Shown in pieces: positions 54,079 through 63,031 of a stretch of 64,000 bases of DNA. The position numbers and the translations under genes were made by a program. The notes beneath the pieces are model-generated. The model was not told where the DNA came from and made no database searches. It was given only the letters and a program-made list of their open reading frames with translations. Source of the stretch: Bacteroidales bacterium (lineage in GTDB: Bacteria > Bacteroidota > Bacteroidia > Bacteroidales > UBA932). Each line of letters begins with the position of its first letter. Position 1 is the stretch's first letter. The stretch covers positions 124,001 to 188,000 of the forward strand of contig JAFRSW010000019.1 in NCBI GenBank assembly GCA_017427385.1, in the 5' to 3' direction.

Positions 54079-56175
54079 ATGGAAAAGAAATTCAAGAGAA
54101 CCCTTGTGACCTGTGCGTTGCCATACGCCAACGGTCCCGTGCATATCGGACACCTTGCGGGCGTGTATGTGCCTGCGGATATTTATGTAAGGTATCTGCG
54201 AATGCGCGGGGAGGATGTGCTGTATGTGTGCGGAAGCGACGAGCACGGCGTGCCCATCACCATCAAGGCCCGCCAGCAGGGATGCAGCCCTCAGGACATC
54301 GTGGACAAATACCACAAGATAATCGCCGATAGTTTCAAGGCGCTGGGCATCAATTTCGATATCTACGGCCGCACAAGTTCGAAGATACACGAGAAGAATG
54401 CATCCGAATTCTTCCGCAAGCTCTACGACGAAGGCAAGTTCGTCACTCAGGAGAGCGAGCAGTACTACGACCCGGAGGCTAAGACCTTCCTCGCAGACCG
54501 CTACATCGTGGGCACCTGCCCCAAGTGCGGCAACGAGAACGCCTACGGCGACCAGTGCGAGAAGTGCGGCTCCACCCTCAGCCCCGAGGAACTCATCAAT
54601 CCCCACTCCAAGCTGAGCGGCGCGGCCCCCATCAAGAAGAAGACCACCCACTGGTATCTGCCCCTGCAGGATTATGAACCCTGGCTCCGCGAGTGGATAC
54701 TCGAGGGTCACAAGGAGTGGCGTTCCAACGTCTACGGCCAGGTTAAGAGCTGGCTGGACGGAGGCCTGCAGCCCCGTGCCGTCACCCGTGACCTCGACTG
54801 GGGTGTGCCGGTGCCCGTGGAGGGTGCTGAGGGCAAGGTCCTCTACGTCTGGTTCGACGCTCCCATCGGCTACATCTCCAATACCATGGAGCTCCTCCCC
54901 AACGACTGGGAGAAATGGTGGAAGAGCCCGGACACCAAGCTGGTGCACTTCATCGGCAAAGACAACATCGTGTTCCACTGCATTGTGTTCCCTTCCATGC
55001 TCAAGGCCTACGGCGACGGCTACATCCTCCCGGAGAACGTGCCCGCCAACGAGTTCCTGAACCTCGAGGGAGACAAGATATCCACCTCCCGCGGCTGGGC
55101 CGTGTGGGCGCACGAGTACGTGCAGGATTTCCCCGGCAAGGAGGATGTGCTGCGTTATGTGCTGACGGCTAATGCCCCCGAGACCAAGGATAACGATTTC
55201 AGCTGGAAGGAGTTCCAGACGCGGAACAACTCCGAGCTGGTGGCCATCTTCGGCAACTTCGTGAACCGTGCCGTGGTGCTCACGCACAAGTATTTCGAGG
55301 GGCGCGTGCCTGCCGCCGGCGAGCTGACGGATGTGGACCGCGAGACGCTGGCGGAGATTCCGGCTCTTCGCGAGAGTCTGGAGAAGAATATAGAGAATTA
55401 CCGTTTCCGCGAGGCGCTGAAGGATGCGATGCAGATTGCGCGCGTTGGCAATAAGTACATTTCCGATAGCGAGCCGTGGAAGTTGGCGAAGACGGATCTG
55501 GCGCGCACGGGCACCATCCTGAACGTGTGCCTGCAGCTTTGCGCCGACCTTGCCATTGCTTTCGAACCTTTCACTCCGTTTGCCTGCGAACGCCTTCGCA
55601 AAATGCTCAACGTCCCCTCCGCGACGGGCTCTGTCATTCCGAGCGAAGCGAAGGAATCTCTGTCGTGGGAGCAGCTGGGCGCAAGCGATATTCTGCCTGA
55701 AGGTCATCAACTGGGCGAGGCGGAGTTACTGTTCGCGAAGATCGAGGATGACGTAATCCAGAAGCAGCTGGACCGTCTGGCAGCCATTCGCGCAGAGAAG
55801 GAGGCGGAGGCAAAGGCCGAGCTGGCGAAGCAGGTGACTCCCCAGAAGGAGGAATGCACTTTCGAAGATTTCGAAAAGATGGATATCCGCACCGCCACAG
55901 TGCTCGAGGCCGAGCGCGTGCCCAAGACCGACAAGCTTCTCAAACTCACCATCGACACCGGCATCGACAAGCGGGTGATAGTCTCCGGCATTGCCGAGTA
56001 TTACAGCCCAGAAGATATGCTGGGCAAGCAGATCTGCATCCTCGCCAACCTCAAACCGCGCGTTATCAAGGGCATTGAGAGCAAGGGAATGATTCTGATG
56101 GCCAAGCAGAACGACGGCACCATGCGCTTCATCACTCCGCAGGAAACTGTCACCAACGGTGCTGAAATAGGATAA
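54079..56175 (+). CDS. metG: Methionyl-tRNA synthetase
   Basis: Charges tRNA-Met. The 698-residue class I enzyme has the HIGH-type motif [12 protein letters not shown], a zinc knuckle [18 protein letters not shown], and the KMSKS-type motif [10 protein letters not shown]. The C-terminal tRNA-binding OB domain ([19 protein letters not shown]...[16 protein letters not shown]) is the EMAP-like appendage. In the linker before that domain, residues 519-528 are encoded by a 28-bp repeat (55633-55660). This makes the linker about ten residues longer than I expect for the family. The frame is kept, so the enzyme should be functional. Confidence 0.96.
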   Translation: MEKKFKRTLVTCALPYANGPVHIGHLAGVYVPADIYVRYLRMRGEDVLYVCGSDEHGVPITIKARQQGCSPQDIVDKYHKIIADSFKALGINFDIYGRTSSKIHEKNASEFFRKLYDEGKFVTQESEQYYDPEAKTFLADRYIVGTCPKCGNENAYGDQCEKCGSTLSPEELINPHSKLSGAAPIKKKTTHWYLPLQDYEPWLREWILEGHKEWRSNVYGQVKSWLDGGLQPRAVTRDLDWGVPVPVEGAEGKVLYVWFDAPIGYISNTMELLPNDWEKWWKSPDTKLVHFIGKDNIVFHCIVFPSMLKAYGDGYILPENVPANEFLNLEGDKISTSRGWAVWAHEYVQDFPGKEDVLRYVLTANAPETKDNDFSWKEFQTRNNSELVAIFGNFVNRAVVLTHKYFEGRVPAAGELTDVDRETLAEIPALRESLEKNIENYRFREALKDAMQIARVGNKYISDSEPWKLAKTDLARTGTILNVCLQLCADLAIAFEPFTPFACERLRKMLNVPSATGSVIPSEAKESLSWEQLGASDILPEGHQLGEAELLFAKIEDDVIQKQLDRLAAIRAEKEAEAKAELAKQVTPQKEECTFEDFEKMDIRTATVLEAERVPKTDKLLKLTIDTGIDKRVIVSGIAEYYSPEDMLGKQICILANLKPRVIKGIESKGMILMAKQNDGTMRFITPQETVTNGAEIG
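55633..55660 (+). repeat. Intragenic CATTCCGAGCGAAGCGAAGG-type repeat within metG
   Basis: This 28-bp stretch has short inverted ends (ATTCC and GGAAT) around GAGCGAAGCGAA. It resembles a sequence (CATTCTGAGCGAAGCGAAGA and variants) that I recall as a dispersed repeat in Bacteroidota and other genomes. It falls in frame in the metG linker and encodes V-I-P-S-E-A-K-E-S. Only one copy is in the window, so repeat status rests on recall. Confidence 0.5.
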
Positions 56176-56189
56176 TTATTATCATCAGG

Positions 56190-57260
56190 ATGAGTACCTT
56201 CGAAGAATATATCCGTCAGGGAGAGCCGGACCGCAGTGTAAAAGCGGCTGCCTGGCAGACGGCTATCGGCCTGCAGGATGTCGATGGCCTCAAGCCCTCG
56301 GAGTATCTCGTGGAGACGGCCAGGCGCCACATAGAAGGCGATGTCACCATTCAGGAAGTCAAGGGGCTCATCGATACCTATTACAAGTCCCGTGCGGCAA
56401 GATTGTCTGAGCAGGATACTCGCACCGAAGAAGCGGACAAAGTTTCAGCCAGAATTACCGAGATCCTGCAAGAAGAAACGTTCTCCTTTACACCTGCCGA
56501 ATTGCAGCGGATTCACCGTCGCTTGTTCGAGGGTATTTTCAAGTTTGCCGGCAAGTTCAGGAATTATAACATCTCAAAGAAAGAATGGGTGCTGAACGGT
56601 GCTACTGTCCTTTACAATCCCTGCGATAATCTGAAAGAGACGTTGGACTATGATTTTTCCGAGGAGAAGAAGTTTGATTACAGCACCGCCAAGTCTGATG
56701 AAGCCATCGGGCATATCGCATCTTTTATAGCCGGCATCTGGCAGATTCATCCTTTTGGAGAGGGCAACACCCGTACTACGGCCGTGTTTCTGATCCGCTA
56801 TCTCCGGAGTTTTGGCTATTCCATCTCCAACGAACTGTTTGCAAGCCACTCCTGGTACTTCCGGAATGCACTTGTGCGCGCTAACTATTTTAATAGGGAG
56901 AAAGGAATTGTTCCCAACAGCAAGTATCTGGAAGACTTCCTTCGGAATCTCATACTTGGCGAGAACAACAAACTGAGGAACCGATATCTTCATATAGATT
57001 ACCCTGCTCAAAGTGACACTGATGAGATTTCAAAGGGACAAGCTGGCACTTTGAGAGTCACTTTGGAAGAATTAGCGGTACTGAAACTGCTTCTGAGTAA
57101 TCCACGGATGAAGCAGACTGATATCGCCGCCAAGATTGGGAAATCTGAAAGGACTGTCAAACGTATCACTGATTCATTAAAAGGGAAAGAAATCATCGTC
57201 CGCCGCAATGGTAAACGTGACGGCTGGTGGGAAGTGCTGGTTCCCATCCCTGAAGATTAG
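56190..57260 (+). CDS. Fic-domain protein with N-terminal VbhA-like antitoxin segment and C-terminal HTH
   Basis: A 356-residue putative AMP-transferase. The Fic active site HPFGEGNTRTT (residues 187-197) keeps the catalytic His and the GN anion-binding core; the last Arg of the canonical motif is replaced by Thr. Residues 15-65 (AAAWQTAIGLQDVDGLKPS...HIEGDVTIQEVKGLIDTYY) resemble the VbhA-type antitoxin, here fused to the toxin, with DG instead of the usual EG in the inhibitory helix. The last 70 residues form a winged helix-turn-helix (MKQTDIAAKIGKSERTVKRITDSLKG). It is more A+T-rich than metG, which lies 14 bp upstream, and may be a recent arrival. The target is unknown. Confidence 0.85.
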   Translation: MSTFEEYIRQGEPDRSVKAAAWQTAIGLQDVDGLKPSEYLVETARRHIEGDVTIQEVKGLIDTYYKSRAARLSEQDTRTEEADKVSARITEILQEETFSFTPAELQRIHRRLFEGIFKFAGKFRNYNISKKEWVLNGATVLYNPCDNLKETLDYDFSEEKKFDYSTAKSDEAIGHIASFIAGIWQIHPFGEGNTRTTAVFLIRYLRSFGYSISNELFASHSWYFRNALVRANYFNREKGIVPNSKYLEDFLRNLILGENNKLRNRYLHIDYPAQSDTDEISKGQAGTLRVTLEELAVLKLLLSNPRMKQTDIAAKIGKSERTVKRITDSLKGKEIIVRRNGKRDGWWEVLVPIPED

Positions 57261-57268
57261 ACTAAGTT

Positions 57269-58285
57269 ATGAAATATAAACACTTTTCAATTCTGGGACT
57301 GGCTCTTTTTTGTCTGTGCACGTCCTGCACGGAGGAGCCGCGGAATACCGAGCCGCTGACCGACCCGTGGCTGCGGGAGCGCACTCCGGTGAATATCCGG
57401 CTGGAGTCTCAGATCGGTGCGGCGGTAATCTCCGACGACTGGACCGACGATACCGTGGGTGCCGTCACCGTGAGCCTGATCACCACCGGGCTGGACCTCA
57501 GCAAGGTGAAGGTTGAGGCAGTGGATTTCAAATATCCCGACAGCGAGTTCTGCCCCAAAGCGAGCATAGGCCCGGGAAGCACCCTGGACCTCAGTTCCGG
57601 CAAGACATCGTTCACGGTTACTGCCTATAATGGCGAGACGCGCACCTATTCGCTTGAATACAGCAAGTTCCGGGATCCGCTGGAGGGCACCTATTCCTTT
57701 ACCAAGGTGGCTGGAATCCTGGACGAAAAGAACGCCCCCAAATGCTCCTTCATAGTAGTCGGAGGCTGGGATGGCGAGGTGGTCCGTTCTACCATAATGG
57801 ATAAATGGTGGCACTGGGACACAGGTTATATGCCCACCGATGAAGACGACAACATCCTGAGTTTCCGCCTGGAAAAGGCAGATGCCGAGACCGGCGAAAC
57901 CTATGGTACGCTGGACAACAAGGCCGGCCCGGACGGGCTCTATGCCAATTACATGTACGACGGCACCAAGGACATGAACGACAAATACCGCATTTTCCCC
58001 AAGGGCAAGAGCCGCTGGCACAAGCCTGACGAGAATACGGTAATCATCCATGACATCGGCGACACTGAATACACCACGCCGCTCTACACGGTTTACATAG
58101 TCGGCGCCGGCGAGCAGACGGTGGCCGGAGTCAGCTACATGATTCCTTCCGGTGCTTTCGCCCGCGCCTTCCCCGGTCCGTTCAATACCATCGACTGGAA
58201 CTATCCCGACACCCGTTGGTATACCGACAACCTGCGCTTCACCGTCTGGCTGGTGCAGAAAGATTCCGACAATCCCACCGAATAA
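57269..58285 (+). CDS. PUL-associated surface lipoprotein of unknown function
   Basis: A 338-residue lipoprotein (lipobox CLCTSC, Cys about residue 19). Residues 40-130 form an Ig-like module ending in TSFTVTAYNGETRTYSLEY, a repeat type frequent in Bacteroidota surface proteins. Residues 135-330 are a beta-rich domain with aromatic patches (GGWDGEVV, MDKWWHWDTGYMP, IDWNYPDTRWYTDNLRFTVW) of the sort that binds glycans. I do not recognise a catalytic motif. It lies 3 bp before a GH26 mannanase and then SusC/SusD, so it is probably a mannan-binding surface protein; that role is inferred only from location. Confidence 0.75.
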   Translation: MKYKHFSILGLALFCLCTSCTEEPRNTEPLTDPWLRERTPVNIRLESQIGAAVISDDWTDDTVGAVTVSLITTGLDLSKVKVEAVDFKYPDSEFCPKASIGPGSTLDLSSGKTSFTVTAYNGETRTYSLEYSKFRDPLEGTYSFTKVAGILDEKNAPKCSFIVVGGWDGEVVRSTIMDKWWHWDTGYMPTDEDDNILSFRLEKADAETGETYGTLDNKAGPDGLYANYMYDGTKDMNDKYRIFPKGKSRWHKPDENTVIIHDIGDTEYTTPLYTVYIVGAGEQTVAGVSYMIPSGAFARAFPGPFNTIDWNYPDTRWYTDNLRFTVWLVQKDSDNPTE

Positions 58286-58288
58286 GTC

Positions 58289-59731
58289 ATGCTTCGCCTT
58301 AGGATCATAAGCCTGCTGGCCGTGCTTTCGCTCGCGTGCGCGCACTCGTGCACGAGGCCAGATTCTGCGCCTGTGCCTGTAGACACCCGGGAAATCAGCC
58401 TGTCCAGCGAAGAGGTTTCCATCAGCCCCGCCGGTGGCATGTTCGAGGTGGAAGTGTTCTGCAACTTCGCCTATCGCATCAGCATCGACGCTTCCTGGAT
58501 AGTGGAAGACGGCGGCACCGAGCTCCTTCCCAAGTTCAAGGCTGAGCCCAATCCGGACATCTTCCAGAGGAGCTGCAAGATACGCTTCATCGACAAGACC
58601 GACCGATACTACTATAAAGAAGTGACCGTGACCCAGCGGGCGGATTCCTCCCTGGGCGGCACCCTTAGCATAGTGGACAAGAACGCCACCCCCGAAACCA
58701 AGGCTCTGCTGGCCAATCTCTGGAAGATAGCGGACAAGGGATGGATGTTCGGGCATCACGATGATCTCTGGTATGGCCGTTACTGGTACAACGAGCCCGG
58801 TGGATCCGACACAAAGGCCGTTTGCGGGGACTATCCCGCCGTGTTCAGCGTAGATTTCGGCGAGATAATGGACGACCGCTGGCAGGATTCCTCCAACGCC
58901 ATCCGCCGCAGGGTGATACTCGAGGCCCGCGAGAGGGGAGAGGTGATCATGGCCTGCATGCACGTGAACAATCCCAAGACCGGCAAGGACTCCTGGGACA
59001 ACTCTTCCGCCGAGGTAGTTAAGGAACTCCTGACGGAAGGATCCGCCACCCAGAACAAGTACCGCGGCTGGCTCGACCGCCTTGCAGACTTCGCCAACAA
59101 CCTTAAGGATTCGAAGGGCAACCTGGTGCCTATCATCTTCCGAATGTACCACGAGCACACCCAGGAATGGTCGTGGTGGGGCTCCTCCTGCACCACCGCC
59201 AGCGAGTTCCAGCTGCTCTGGCAGATAACCATCCAGTACCTGCGGGATTACAAGGGAGTGCACAATTTCCTCTATGCCATCTCTCCCCAGATGGACGGCA
59301 TCTACACCGATCCGCAGGAGCGCATCCGTTTCCGCTGGCCCGGGGATGAATGGGTGGATTTTCTCGGGATGGACTGCTACCACGGCAAGAACAATGTGGC
59401 TTTTGCCGCCAACCTGAAGGCCCTGGTGGCTGTTTCCGAGGCTAAGCGCAAGCCTTGCGGGGTCACGGAGGACGGGCTCGAAGCCTTCACACAGTCCGAT
59501 TACTGGAGCCGCTTCCTGGTGAACCCCACCGAAGGCCGCCGCATATCGATGATAACGATGTGGCGTAACAAGTACGTGGGCAACGACGAAGCCGACACAC
59601 ACTATTTCAGCGTCTATCCCGGGCATCCTTCCGAAGAAGATTTCCGGAAGATGTACGCTCTTGACAGGGTACTTTTCAGCAAAGACCTCCCGGACATGTA
59701 CACCATGCCGGCAGGATATGAAGTAAAATAA
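58289..59731 (+). CDS. BACON-GH26 beta-mannanase lipoprotein
   Basis: A 480-residue surface mannanase with a lipobox-like leader (LACAHSC). A BACON domain lies at about 30-115 (ISLSSEEVSISPAGGMFEVEVFCNFAYRISIDASWI). The GH26 barrel follows with FGHHDDLWYG, MACMHVNNPKTG, the acid/base Glu in FRMYHEHTQEWSWWG, and the nucleophile in CGVTEDGLEAF. All key residues are present. The BACON domain may keep the enzyme away from the membrane or bind mucin. It is a second GH26 in the window, divergent in sequence from the one at 28007, and is followed 9 bp later by SusC. Confidence 0.92.
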   Translation: MLRLRIISLLAVLSLACAHSCTRPDSAPVPVDTREISLSSEEVSISPAGGMFEVEVFCNFAYRISIDASWIVEDGGTELLPKFKAEPNPDIFQRSCKIRFIDKTDRYYYKEVTVTQRADSSLGGTLSIVDKNATPETKALLANLWKIADKGWMFGHHDDLWYGRYWYNEPGGSDTKAVCGDYPAVFSVDFGEIMDDRWQDSSNAIRRRVILEARERGEVIMACMHVNNPKTGKDSWDNSSAEVVKELLTEGSATQNKYRGWLDRLADFANNLKDSKGNLVPIIFRMYHEHTQEWSWWGSSCTTASEFQLLWQITIQYLRDYKGVHNFLYAISPQMDGIYTDPQERIRFRWPGDEWVDFLGMDCYHGKNNVAFAANLKALVAVSEAKRKPCGVTEDGLEAFTQSDYWSRFLVNPTEGRRISMITMWRNKYVGNDEADTHYFSVYPGHPSEEDFRKMYALDRVLFSKDLPDMYTMPAGYEVK

Positions 59732-59740
59732 ACACACCAT

Positions 59741-62700
59741 ATGACAAAAACCTTTATCAGAACCCTTGTGCTTGCCCTGGCGCTGCTGGCGGGAACGCTG
59801 GCAACGGCCCAGAACACGCGCACGCTGCGGGGAAAGCTCACCGAAGACTCGGGAGAGCCCCTGCCCGGAGCGGCCGTGGTGATCAAGGGTACCACCCGCG
59901 GAGCGGTGGCCGGAGATGACGGCCGCTACACGCTGGACCTGCCTGCCGGGGAAGTTACCGTGGAGGCATCCTTCGTGGGCTACCTCTCCAAAACCTTCCG
60001 TGTGGGTGCATCGCAGGCCGTGCTCGACATCGTGCTGCAGCCGGACATCAACCTGATGGAAGAAGTGGTGGTGACGGCATTCGCTACCCAGAAGAAAGTG
60101 AACGTCACCGGAGCTATCAGCTCCGTGGGAGGCGGCGACCTGCTGGCCACGCCGGTATCCAACATCGCCAACGCCTTGATAGGCAATACCCCCGGCGTGG
60201 CGGGACTGCAGACCTCCGGTGAACCTGGCCGCAATGCGGCGGACATCTACATCCGCGGCGTCTCCACCTACGGGAACTCCACCCCGCTCATCATAATCGA
60301 TGGCGTGGAGCAGGCCAGCGAGCAGGCCTTCCAGGAGTTCAACGCAATAGATGCCAACGAGATACAGAGCGTCAGCGTGCTGAAGGATGCATCTTCCACG
60401 GCGGTTTATGGTGTGCGCGGTGCGAACGGTGTGATCATAGTCACGACCAAACGCGGATCCGCAGGCAAGCCGGTAATCAATTTCTCCGGAGGCTTCGGCC
60501 TCACCTCGGCAAATATGCTCCAGGAGGGCACCACGGCCTATGAATACGCCCTTTTCCGCAACGAGGCCATACGCAATGAACAGCGCGGCTACGCCGGCAA
60601 CGAAGGCCTTTCCGCCTACATCTACGACGACTACGACCTCTGGAAGTTCAAGAACAACCGGGACTTCACCCCGCAGGAGGTGGATGCCATGACCGGCCTG
60701 ACGGCGGAGCAGAAGGAGCAGCTCAAGAACACTCCGGCCCTCTACTACGCCGACCACAACCTCTACAAGGAACAGTTCAACGGAGTGGCTCCCCAGTATC
60801 AGGCCAACCTGAACGTGAGCGGAGGAACCGACAGGGTGAAGTACTTCGTATCTTTCGGCTACTTCCGCCAGGAAGGTATAGGAAAGGACGTTTCCTACTA
60901 CGGTGCCAACACCGGGTCTCTTTTCAACCGCTACAACTTCCGTTCGAATTTCGACGTGGCCATCACTCCCCGCACCACCCTCACGGTGAACACCGCAGGG
61001 CAGTTCGGCGAGACCACGGGCCCGGGCAACAGCGCCGATGCCTACGATATGGAGGCGCGCTATAAGATAATAATGCAGTACATCTACGACTGCAACCCCT
61101 TCATCAGCCCCGGCATAGTGGACGGGCATCTGATCAGCGGCTTCTCCGGCATCGAAGGATCCATCCAGAATCCTCTTGCGGCCAAGACCAACAGCAACAT
61201 CGGATTCCAGAACGCGCTTTATAACCTGCTGATGAGCGGCACCGCCACCATCTACAACAGCCTGCTGGACAATACCTTGCGCCTCACTCACCAGATGGAC
61301 TGGCTGACCCCCGGCCTCAAGGCTCACGCCACGGTTTCCTATCAGGACAACTACAACCGTTATGTGAAATATACCCCCACCCTGCCCGCCTATTCCATAC
61401 AGCGCAACGCCGACAATCCCCTCGAGTACGATTTCTTCGGCGGTTCGATGGGCGCGGGGTCATTCGAATCCTGGGGCTATTCCAACTGGAACAAGTTCTA
61501 TGTGGATGCCGGTCTGGACTGGGCCGCGACCTACGGCAAGCACGAGCTGAGCGCCCTGCTGCTCGGCAAAGCTTCCAAATACACTATGCCTTACGATAGC
61601 TTCCACGTGCCTTCCGGCATCATAGGTTTCGTGGGGCGCATCACTTACAACTATGCCGACCGCTATATGGCGGAGTTCAACGTTGGCTACAACGGCACCG
61701 AGCAGTTTGCGGAAGGCAGGCGCTTTGGCCTCTTCCCGGCAATCTCCGCAGGATGGGTGCCTTCGCTCGAGCCCTGGTTCCCCCAGAACAGGATAGTGAG
61801 TTTCCTGAAGATTCGCGCATCCTACGGCGAGGTGGGTAACGACCAGCTCGGGGCCAGCCGCCGCTATTACTACCTGCCCAATACCTGGAAACTGAACCAG
61901 AGCGGATACTGGCTGGGCAATGCCGACGGCACCTCACAGAACGCCTACTATCCCGGCGCCCTCGAAGGCAGCCTGGGCAACCCGGACATCACCTGGGAGC
62001 GTGCGCGAAAGTACGATGTGGGCGTCGAATCCAAGTTCTTTGACAGCCGCCTCTCCGCCGACTTCGACTGGTTCTACGAGTACCGTAACAACATCCTCAC
62101 CACCCTGGGCATCATCCCCGCCATCTACGGCGTGCCCCAGGCGGACGTGCCTCCGGCCAATGTGGGAGAAACCACCAACCGGGGTTATGAGCTGGTGCTG
62201 GGATGGACCGACAAGATAGGCGATTTCATCTACACCCTCGGGGCGGACATCAGCTACTCCCGCAACAAGATCCTCTATATGGCGGAAGCGAACAACCCTT
62301 ATCCCTGGATGAACAAGACCGGCCATATGATAGGCCAGCGCTACGGCCTGACCTCCGACGGCCTGTTCAATACCCAGGCAGAGCTGGACGCCCGCCCGTT
62401 CAACACCTATACCGGCAACCAGGCCACCCTGGGCGACATCCGCTACAAGAGCCTGGACGGCAATGCGGTGATAGACCAGAACGACATCGGGCCCATAGGC
62501 TTCCCGAACTACGCCCTCTATCACTTCAACTTCAAAGTGCAGCTGGGCTGGAAGGGCTTCGACCTCAAGATGCTCTTCACCGGCAGCAAGGACGGATCTT
62601 ATTATCTGCCAAGCGGCTACACCATCCCGTTCTTCAAGAACGCCGGCAATGCCTGGAAGTGGCAGTACGACGGCCGCTGGACCGAGGAGAAATACCTCGC

Positions 62701-63019
62701 CGGCGAGGAGATCACCTTCCCCCGCGCCACCTATAGCGCCACTCCCAGCCACAACAACTACCTCGTGAGCGATTACTGGATGAAGTCCAGCGATCACCTC
62801 AAACTCAAGAATGTGGAACTCGGCTACACCTTCAACATAGGCACGGCCTCCCACAGCAACATCCTACAGGCTCTGCGCGTGTATGTGAACGCGAACAACG
62901 TCTACACCTTCCGCAATGCTCTGACTCCTTACGGCATCGACCCGGAAACCACCGACGGAAGCACCTACGTGTATCCGCTCACCCGGGTATTCATGGCAGG
63001 CATCAGTTTCCGGTTCTAA
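59741..63019 (+). CDS. SusC/RagA-family TonB-dependent transporter (mannan PUL)
   Basis: A 1092-residue outer-membrane channel. The signal peptide (LALALLAGTLATAQ) precedes a CarboxypepD_reg-like domain (LRGKLTEDSGEPLPGAAVVIKGTTRGA). The plug (EEVVVTAFATQKKVNVTGAIS, DIYIRGVSTYGNSTPLIIIDGVEQ, ISVLKDASS-like SVSVLKDASSTAVYGVRGANGVI) and barrel follow, ending in an aromatic residue (FMAGISFRF). It sits between a GH26 mannanase and a SusD gene, so it very probably imports manno-oligosaccharides. This would give the cell the outer-membrane step missing from the mannan genes at 23-31 kb. It is a paralogue of the SusC at 12615. Confidence 0.95.
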   Translation: MTKTFIRTLVLALALLAGTLATAQNTRTLRGKLTEDSGEPLPGAAVVIKGTTRGAVAGDDGRYTLDLPAGEVTVEASFVGYLSKTFRVGASQAVLDIVLQPDINLMEEVVVTAFATQKKVNVTGAISSVGGGDLLATPVSNIANALIGNTPGVAGLQTSGEPGRNAADIYIRGVSTYGNSTPLIIIDGVEQASEQAFQEFNAIDANEIQSVSVLKDASSTAVYGVRGANGVIIVTTKRGSAGKPVINFSGGFGLTSANMLQEGTTAYEYALFRNEAIRNEQRGYAGNEGLSAYIYDDYDLWKFKNNRDFTPQEVDAMTGLTAEQKEQLKNTPALYYADHNLYKEQFNGVAPQYQANLNVSGGTDRVKYFVSFGYFRQEGIGKDVSYYGANTGSLFNRYNFRSNFDVAITPRTTLTVNTAGQFGETTGPGNSADAYDMEARYKIIMQYIYDCNPFISPGIVDGHLISGFSGIEGSIQNPLAAKTNSNIGFQNALYNLLMSGTATIYNSLLDNTLRLTHQMDWLTPGLKAHATVSYQDNYNRYVKYTPTLPAYSIQRNADNPLEYDFFGGSMGAGSFESWGYSNWNKFYVDAGLDWAATYGKHELSALLLGKASKYTMPYDSFHVPSGIIGFVGRITYNYADRYMAEFNVGYNGTEQFAEGRRFGLFPAISAGWVPSLEPWFPQNRIVSFLKIRASYGEVGNDQLGASRRYYYLPNTWKLNQSGYWLGNADGTSQNAYYPGALEGSLGNPDITWERARKYDVGVESKFFDSRLSADFDWFYEYRNNILTTLGIIPAIYGVPQADVPPANVGETTNRGYELVLGWTDKIGDFIYTLGADISYSRNKILYMAEANNPYPWMNKTGHMIGQRYGLTSDGLFNTQAELDARPFNTYTGNQATLGDIRYKSLDGNAVIDQNDIGPIGFPNYALYHFNFKVQLGWKGFDLKMLFTGSKDGSYYLPSGYTIPFFKNAGNAWKWQYDGRWTEEKYLAGEEITFPRATYSATPSHNNYLVSDYWMKSSDHLKLKNVELGYTFNIGTASHSNILQALRVYVNANNVYTFRNALTPYGIDPETTDGSTYVYPLTRVFMAGISFRF

Positions 63020-63031
63020 AGAGAAAGAGTT

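Noticed and set aside
56171-56183. GATAAT-T-ATTATC palindrome between metG and fic as an operator
   Set aside because: Short, A+T-only, overlaps the metG stop codon and no promoter box is associated.
57287-61327. Very long open frame on the minus strand across the second mannan PUL
   Set aside because: It runs antisense to well-supported lipoprotein, GH26 and SusC genes in the third-position-G+C-rich register; its translation shows no family motifs.
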